Shown: positions 25,344 to 30,028 of the stretch, in pieces
How positions within the stretch are numbered: position 1 is the first letter of the stretch
How the letters are laid out: every line of letters starts with the position of its first letter
Source: UBA6136 sp046305255
Lineage (GTDB): Bacteria > Pseudomonadota > Gammaproteobacteria > Methylococcales > Methylococcaceae
Direction: 5' to 3'
Assembly (NCBI GenBank): GCA_046305255.1
Contig: JBKCCF010000183.1
Coordinates: 1 to 30,028 of the forward strand
DNA: 30,028 nt
Program-made: the position numbers and the translations under genes
Notes under the pieces: model-generated
The model's input: only the letters and a program-made list of their open reading frames with translations
Told to the model about the DNA's origin: nothing
Database searches by the model: none

Positions 25344-28193
25344 ATGGCTGTACGCGATTACGACTTTGGAACACCCGCGAGTGAGTCCAATAAAAATGTG
25401 ACCCTCGAAATTGATGGCTTCAGTGTTAGCGTACCGGAAGGTACGTCCATCATGCGAGCAGCAGCCAGTGCCGGAATCCAGATACCCAAACTCTGCGCGA
25501 CCGACAGCCTGGAGCCGTTTGGCTCCTGTAGACTTTGTCTGGTTGAAGTCCAGGGCGGACGGGGTCTCCCGGCATCCTGTACTACCCCAGTCGGTGAGGG
25601 TATGAAAGTGTGTACCCAAAATGAACGGCTTGCCAGCGTCCGTCGGGGTGTCATGGAACTCTACATCTCCGATCATCCACTGGATTGTCTGACCTGCTCA
25701 GCTAACGGCAACTGTGAACTGCAGGATATGGCCGGAGCTGTCGGGCTGCGGGAAGTCCGTTATGGTTATGAAGGTGAAAATCATCTCAAGGCCGAAAAGG
25801 ATAAAAGCAATCCCTACTTCCAGTTCGACCCTTCCAAGTGCATTGTCTGTTCTCGTTGCGTTCGTGCCTGTGAGGAAGTGCAGGGCACTTTCGCGCTGAC
25901 CATAGATGGCCGTGGTTTCGACTCCAAGGTTTCGCCGGGTCAAAATCAGGACTTCATGGATTCAGAGTGCGTATCCTGTGGTGCTTGTGTACAGGCCTGC
26001 CCAACCGCGACGCTGATGGAAAAATCCGTCATCGACAAGGGGCAGGCCGAGCACAGCGTTATTACAACCTGCGCCTACTGCGGCGTTGGCTGCTCCTTCA
26101 AGGCGGAAATGAAAGGGGCAGACCTCGTACGAATGGTGCCCAACAAGGATGGCCACGCCAACCACGGCCATTCCTGCGTCAAGGGCCGCTTTGCCTTTGG
26201 CTATGCGACTCACAAGGATCGCATCACCAAGCCCATGATCCGAAAGAATATTACTGACCCTTGGCAGGAAGTGTCCTGGGAGGAAGCCGTTAACTATGCG
26301 GCCTCGGAATTCAAACGCATACAGAGCCAGTATGGCCGCTATTCGGTCGGTGGCCTCACCTCCAGTCGCTGTACCAATGAAGAAGCTTACCTGGTGCAAA
26401 AACTGGTTCGCGCAGCCTTTGGCAACAACAACGTCGATACTTGTGCCCGCGTCTGCCACTCCCCGACCGGTTATGGTCTGAAACAGACGCTGGGTGAATC
26501 GGCAGGTACCCAGACCTTCGACTCGATTCGCAAGACCGACGTCATATTTGTGATTGGCGCCAATCCCACCGATGGCCATCCAGTATTCGGTTCCGCCATG
26601 AAGCGTCGCATTCGCGAGGGTGCTCGCCTGATTGTGGCCGACCCGCGTGATATCGACCTCGTCAAGTCCGTCCACGTCAAGGCCGATTATCATCTCAAAC
26701 TTCGCCCCGGCACTAATGTGGCGCTGATCAACGCCATGGCCCATGTCATCGTGACTGAAGGGCTGGCCGATGACGCGTTTGCGCTGGAGCGTTGCGAGGT
26801 GGAGTCCTATACCAAGTGGAAGGCCTTCGTGAGCCAGGAGCATAACTCCCCTGAAGCCATGGAAGCCACCACCGGCGTACCCGCGAGCAGGGTTCGCGAA
26901 GCCGCGCGACTGTTTGCCACTGGCGGCAACGGCGCCGTGTACTACGGTCTCGGTGTGACTGAACATAGTCAGGGCTCGACCACAGTGATCGGCATCGCCA
27001 ATCTGGCCATGGCCACCGGCAACATCGGCCGTGAGGGCGTCGGTGTCAACCCGTTACGGGGCCAGAATAACGTGCAGGGTTCGTGCGATATGGGCTCATT
27101 CCCCCACGAATTACCCGGCTACCGCCACGTCTCCGATTTTGAAACCCGGGCCCTGTTTGAGTCGGTCTGGGGCGTGACGCTCGAATCTGAACCGGGTCTG
27201 CGCATTCCCAACATGTTCGGGGCGGCGATGGACGGCACCTTTAAAGGCCTCTACTGTGAGGGCGAGGATATCGCCCAGTCAGATCCCGATACCCAGCATG
27301 TCATGGCTGCGCTTCGGGCGATGGAATGCGTCGTGGTTCAGGACCTGTTCCTGAACGAAACTGCCAAGTTCGCTCATGTATTCCTGCCGGGTGCTTCCTT
27401 CCTTGAAAAGAGTGGCACCTTCACTAATGCCGAGCGTCGCATTTCACCAGTGCGTAGGGTCATGCCGCCATTGGCAGGCTATGAAGACTGGCAGGTTACC
27501 CAGCTACTATCCAATGCGCTGGGTTACCCGATGAACTATGGTCATGCTTCGGAGATCATGGATGAGATTGCCAGTCTGGTACCGACTTTCACCGGCGTCA
27601 GTTTCAAGAAAATTGATGAACTGGGCAGCATCCAATGGCCCTGTAACGATAGGGCACCAAACGGCACTCCCACCATGCACATTGATCAGTTTGTGCGGGG
27701 CAAGGGTCGTTTCATGCTGACCGAGTATGTGCCAACACCCGAGCGCACCACCAGTCGCTTCCCGCTAATCCTGACCACGGGGCGAATTCTGTCCCAGTAC
27801 AACGTAGGTGCCCAGACCCGGCGTACTGCCAATTCGGTATGGCACAGCGAGGACAGGCTGGAAATTCATCCCCATGATGCCGAAGTGCGTGGTGTTAACA
27901 ATGGCGATTGGGTCGGCATCAAGAGCCGAGCGGGTGAAACCGTGCTTCGGGCAACACTGACTGATCGCGTTCAGCCCGGTGTGGTCTACACCACGTTCCA
28001 CTTCCCTGAGTCTGGTGCCAATGTCATCACCACGGATAATTCTGATTGGGCCACCAACTGTCCTGAATACAAAGTAACGGCGGTGCAGGTCACCAAGGTC
28101 AGCAAGCCTTCAGAGTGGCAGCGCGATTACCAGGCCTTCAGTGAGGAACAGGAATCACTATTGGAAAATCGCCTGCATGACACGACAGTCTAG
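25344..28193 (+). CDS. fdsA: NAD-dependent formate dehydrogenase catalytic alpha subunit FdsA
   Basis: A 949-residue molybdenum enzyme of the DMSO-reductase family that oxidises formate to CO2 (and can run in reverse) in the cytoplasm. The N-terminal NuoG-like part binds a [2Fe-2S] cluster (CATDSLEPFGSCRLC and later cysteines) and further clusters in DHPLDCLTCSANGNCELQ, CIVCSRCVRACEE and CVSCGACVQACP. The catalytic domain begins CAYCGVGCSFKAEM with a fourth Cys in HSCVKGR. The molybdenum ligand is Cys371 in DTCARVCHSPTGYG; there is no selenocysteine. The bis-MGD binding domain includes NPLRGQNNVQGSCDMG and the C-terminal barrel ending TNCPEYKVTAVQV. A GGAGG ribosome site precedes ATG 25344. 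fdhD follows after eight bases. Confidence 0.97.
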   Translation: MAVRDYDFGTPASESNKNVTLEIDGFSVSVPEGTSIMRAAASAGIQIPKLCATDSLEPFGSCRLCLVEVQGGRGLPASCTTPVGEGMKVCTQNERLASVRRGVMELYISDHPLDCLTCSANGNCELQDMAGAVGLREVRYGYEGENHLKAEKDKSNPYFQFDPSKCIVCSRCVRACEEVQGTFALTIDGRGFDSKVSPGQNQDFMDSECVSCGACVQACPTATLMEKSVIDKGQAEHSVITTCAYCGVGCSFKAEMKGADLVRMVPNKDGHANHGHSCVKGRFAFGYATHKDRITKPMIRKNITDPWQEVSWEEAVNYAASEFKRIQSQYGRYSVGGLTSSRCTNEEAYLVQKLVRAAFGNNNVDTCARVCHSPTGYGLKQTLGESAGTQTFDSIRKTDVIFVIGANPTDGHPVFGSAMKRRIREGARLIVADPRDIDLVKSVHVKADYHLKLRPGTNVALINAMAHVIVTEGLADDAFALERCEVESYTKWKAFVSQEHNSPEAMEATTGVPASRVREAARLFATGGNGAVYYGLGVTEHSQGSTTVIGIANLAMATGNIGREGVGVNPLRGQNNVQGSCDMGSFPHELPGYRHVSDFETRALFESVWGVTLESEPGLRIPNMFGAAMDGTFKGLYCEGEDIAQSDPDTQHVMAALRAMECVVVQDLFLNETAKFAHVFLPGASFLEKSGTFTNAERRISPVRRVMPPLAGYEDWQVTQLLSNALGYPMNYGHASEIMDEIASLVPTFTGVSFKKIDELGSIQWPCNDRAPNGTPTMHIDQFVRGKGRFMLTEYVPTPERTTSRFPLILTTGRILSQYNVGAQTRRTANSVWHSEDRLEIHPHDAEVRGVNNGDWVGIKSRAGETVLRATLTDRVQPGVVYTTFHFPESGANVITTDNSDWATNCPEYKVTAVQVTKVSKPSEWQRDYQAFSEEQESLLENRLHDTTV

Positions 28194-28201
28194 TCGGTCA
28201 C

Positions 28202-29071
28202 ATGATGGCAGCGCTCACCCCGGAGCTTGGATGGCCCAGTTACAGGCTTAGGGAGGTTGAGCGCTGGCGCAACGGCCGCAGCGAAATTTACGAGGACTGC
28301 ATCGCTGAAGAAGCTCCGGTCGCCCTGATGTACAACGGGGAACCCCATGTGGTCATGCTGGCCACGCCTCTTGATCTTGAAGACTTTGCCCTTGGCTTCA
28401 GTCTCACTGAAGCGATAGTGCCCCATGGCCGCGAAGTCGAGTCAATCCGCGTATTCCAGAGGGCGGAAGGTATGGAGGTAAGGCTCCGTATCCCAGCAGC
28501 GTGGTGCGCAAGCGCAGCAGATAAGGGCCGCAATATGACTGGCCGAACCGGCTGCGGACTTTGCGGTGCGCGGACTCTACAACAGGCCATCCGTCGTCCT
28601 GTACCTGTAACCTGCCATCTCCGTCTACCCGTCAGTGACCTCATTGCGGCCCTGGCTGGGTTGCGCACTCACCAGCGGTTGAACACGCTTACGGGCGCAG
28701 TCCATGCTGCTGGTTGGGCGGTGCCCGACCAAGGGCTGTTGCTGGTGCGTGAAGATGTGGGGCGGCATAACGCGCTTGATAAGCTAATCGGCGCACTCGC
28801 CCGCAAAAATACCGATTTCAGCACAGGCTTTGTTGTCGTCACCAGCCGTGCGAGCTACGAAATGGTGCAGAAATGCGCAACTGTCGGCATAGGCTTTATG
28901 GCAGCCATCTCCGCTCCTACCGGTCTCGCGATAGAATTGGCAGAGGCGACGGGGCTGACGCTGGTCGGCTTCGCCCGTGATGAAAATCATGTGGTCTATG
29001 CTCATGGTCAACGTTTGCAACACGCCGATCAAGCTCGCGATAATCACGACATGACCGACGCCACTGTGTGA
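28202..29071 (+). CDS. fdhD: Formate dehydrogenase sulfurtransferase FdhD (FdsC)
   Basis: FdhD/FdsC transfers sulfur from a cysteine desulfurase to the Mo-bis-MGD cofactor of formate dehydrogenase, which needs a terminal sulfido ligand to work. The product is 289 residues. The key CxxC is in GRTGCGLCGA. Later blocks are LTGAVHAAGW, VREDVGRHNALDKLIGA and VVTSRASYEMVQKCA, plus the C-terminal LVGFARDENHVVYAHG. It begins eight bases after fdsA at ATG 28202 or the adjacent ATG 28205; the ribosome site is weak, consistent with coupling to fdsA translation. Its operon position matches fdsC of the known fdsGBACD order, so both names apply. Confidence 0.96.
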   Translation: MMAALTPELGWPSYRLREVERWRNGRSEIYEDCIAEEAPVALMYNGEPHVVMLATPLDLEDFALGFSLTEAIVPHGREVESIRVFQRAEGMEVRLRIPAAWCASAADKGRNMTGRTGCGLCGARTLQQAIRRPVPVTCHLRLPVSDLIAALAGLRTHQRLNTLTGAVHAAGWAVPDQGLLLVREDVGRHNALDKLIGALARKNTDFSTGFVVVTSRASYEMVQKCATVGIGFMAAISAPTGLAIELAEATGLTLVGFARDENHVVYAHGQRLQHADQARDNHDMTDATV

Positions 29072-29136
29072 GCCTTGGCATAGGCGTCTAAGATAATATC
29101 TAAATCAACCCCCGAACCAACTGCTGATCTCACGCT

Positions 29137-29382
29137 ATGGATAACCAAAATCTTGTCAGGATGGCCAATAGTATTGGCGACTTCTTTAATGCCGAACCCG
29201 ATAAGTCAGTAGCCGAAGCCGGTGTCGCTGACCACATGCGCCGCTTCTGGGAGTCCCGGATGCGTGTTGCCATCATTGCCCATTATCAGGCGGGCGGCGA
29301 GGGCATGAGCGAACTGGTCAAAAATGCTATCGGTCGCCTGGCTCGGGAAGCCAACGATCTTAAACAGGCCGGCAACGGCTAA
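29137..29382 (+). CDS. fdsD: Formate dehydrogenase delta subunit FdsD
   Basis: An 81-residue small subunit found at the end of fds operons. Residues LVRMANSIGDFF and then HMRRFWESRMR form the conserved core, with W-x-x-R-M-R the most telling part. In the known enzymes it binds FdsA and helps cofactor maturation or stability; it has no metal motif. It lies 65 bases downstream of fdhD with no other gene between, which completes fdsGBACD. The stop codon is inside a weak hairpin (GCC-G-GCAAC / GTTGC-GGC, 29368-29394) that could end the operon transcript. Confidence 0.93.
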   Translation: MDNQNLVRMANSIGDFFNAEPDKSVAEAGVADHMRRFWESRMRVAIIAHYQAGGEGMSELVKNAIGRLAREANDLKQAGNG

Positions 29383-29394
29383 CGGTGTTGCGGC
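29368..29394 (+). terminator. Weak hairpin at the end of the fds operon
   Basis: GCC and GCAAC (29368-29370 and 29372-29376, one bulged G) pair with GTTGC-GGC (29387-29394) over a ten-base loop containing the fdsD stop. No T-run follows. The only AT-rich stretch downstream is at about 29433-29461. Plausible 3'-end structure, not a textbook terminator. Confidence 0.3.
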
Positions 29395-29836
29395 CGACCT
29401 GAATAGCATTCGGTCTTACGCCATGGTGTCATAAAATATACTATTATTCAATTGGTTATAAACAAGCTACCGACATCGTGGATGAGGTCAGGCCATCAGT
29501 TTGTGAAAGTAGAGAGCAACAGCGTAAAGATCTGAGTTGACGCAAATCGTAGCGGATTGGAACAGGAAGTGAGCGCTGGTTTTGTTGAATTGGTCACGGG
29601 CTCAGATGTCTGTACTCCATCCACCTGGGTGGTCACCCCGGCCCGCCCTTTAAGGGGCTGGTTTAGCCTGATGAGGTCCCCTTTTGAGCAAGCCATACCT
29701 CCCGTACCGTCTCACAGTAAAATTCCATTCAAATATCCCTCAAAAATTAAGAGGGTGGAAGATTGAAGGTCGGGAGTTTACGCGGGAAGGTGTATGGGCT
29801 TTCTCTTTAGTAAACTCCCCATGAAATCGGTCCTTA
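29383..29836. other. Gene-poor stretch between fdsD and an IS5-type element
   Basis: About 450 bases without a gene I can support. Short open frames exist on both strands (29557-29766 plus, 29496-29696 minus), but neither has a recognisable motif or a ribosome site. AT-rich sequence at 29430-29465 could hold promoters. CCACC-TG-GGTGG (29621-29632) is a small inverted repeat. A perfect 10-bp inverted repeat lies at 29772-29819 and is listed separately. The stretch may be remnants of earlier mobile-element insertions, but I cannot show that. Confidence 0.4.
29772..29819. repeat. Perfect 10-bp inverted repeat, 28-base spacer
   Basis: GGGAGTTTAC (29772-29781) and GTAAACTCCC (29810-29819) are exact reverse complements. 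It ends 17 bases before the likely left end of the IS5-type element. It might be a terminator for rightward or leftward transcription, the ends of a very small mobile remnant, or a target structure. No T-run adjoins it. Confidence 0.6.
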
Positions 29837-30028
29837 GAGCCTGTTCACGATTTATCGAAAATACCGGACAATAGGCTGATGAGAAAACCATACGCAAGCG
29901 ACATCAGTCGCGAGAAATTTGAAGAGATCCTGCCGCTGCTGCAAAGCGTGAGGAAACGGACCAAGCCGACGACGGTGGATTTGTATGACGTGTTCTGCGG
30001 GGTGTTGTATCTGCTGCGGAGCGGGTGT
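29837..30028 (+). mobile_element. Left end of an IS5-family insertion sequence (continues past window)
   Basis: The sequence GAGCCTGTTCACGATTT starting at 29837, after TTA (29834-29836), looks like the terminal inverted repeat of an IS5-type element, placed 42 bases before the transposase start. The element orientation is left to right. The other end, and therefore the true repeat length and target duplication, are outside the window, so the boundary is an estimate. Confidence 0.55.
29879..30028 (+). CDS. IS5-family transposase, N-terminal part (runs off the window)
   Basis: Fifty codons are visible from ATG 29879 and stay open to the last base: MRKPYASDISREKFEEILP, then a basic linker and TVDLYDVFCGVLYLLRSGC. 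This is the N-terminal DUF4096-like DNA-binding region of IS5-family transposases (D-I-S-x-x-x-F/W-E-x-I-x-P-L-L, then the V-D-x-x-x-A/V-F-x-G-x-x-Y-x-L-R-x-G-C block). The DDE catalytic residues would lie beyond the edge. The C-terminal scrap at 1630-1857 belongs to the same broad family and points the same way. Confidence 0.85.
   Translation, partial: MRKPYASDISREKFEEILPLLQSVRKRTKPTTVDLYDVFCGVLYLLRSGC

Noticed and set aside
25962..26966. 334-codon open frame on the minus strand inside fdsA
   Set aside because: It is fully antisense to conserved fdsA cluster-binding and catalytic sequence and has no known motif; it follows from the codon bias of fdsA.
29496..29766. Small genes on either strand between fdsD and the IS
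   Set aside because: No motifs, no ribosome sites and no sensible composition; treated as non-coding.

Overview
The window looks like a chromosomal segment of a gammaproteobacterium. This is inferred from gene content: a UbiF-type ubiquinone hydroxylase, Lnt, GltBD, MsrPQ, and a soluble NAD-linked molybdenum formate dehydrogenase (fdsGBACD) in canonical order. The formate dehydrogenase fits a methylotroph or a formate- or chemolithotrophy-capable organism, but nothing here fixes the genus. No rRNA, tRNA or CRISPR array was recognised.

Left end (1-5530) is a decaying accessory region. It holds the N-terminal two thirds of a Cas3 nuclease-helicase on the minus strand, broken by a frameshift and cut by the window edge. 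Next comes a C-terminal scrap of an IS5-family transposase. Last is a fused 5-oxoprolinase (hyuA-hyuB type) on the minus strand carrying five frameshifts, four of them in or beside G/C runs. Every larger gene to the right is open end to end.

5622-9585 (plus strand) carries a VanX/DdpX-type D-Ala-D-Ala dipeptidase, a C-terminal remnant of an MFS transporter, a divergent Ca2+/H+ antiporter-family protein and the msrPQ periplasmic methionine-sulfoxide repair pair. A two-part hairpin lies in the convergent gap before gltD.

9791-15964 (minus strand) is gltBD, the complete NADPH glutamate synthase. The 414-nt divergent gap to ubiF holds two short perfect inverted repeats that could be operators.

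16379-22973 (plus strand) holds ubiF, a glycine-zipper lipoprotein, an acyl-CoA ligase, an ABM-domain monooxygenase tightly coupled to an iron-type alcohol dehydrogenase, and lnt.

23189-29382 (plus strand) is the fds operon: the NuoE-like, NuoF-like and catalytic subunits, the FdhD/FdsC sulfurtransferase, and the small FdsD subunit. The fdsB-fdsA junction has a strong hairpin and two mutually exclusive smaller hairpins.

The right edge (29383-30028) is a gene-poor stretch with a perfect 10-bp inverted repeat, followed by the start of an IS5-family transposase that runs off the window. No clearly novel multi-gene system is present. The best leads are the frameshift cluster, the fdsB-fdsA leader structure, the altered metal and cation motifs in the alcohol dehydrogenase and antiporter, and the IS5 pieces at both ends.
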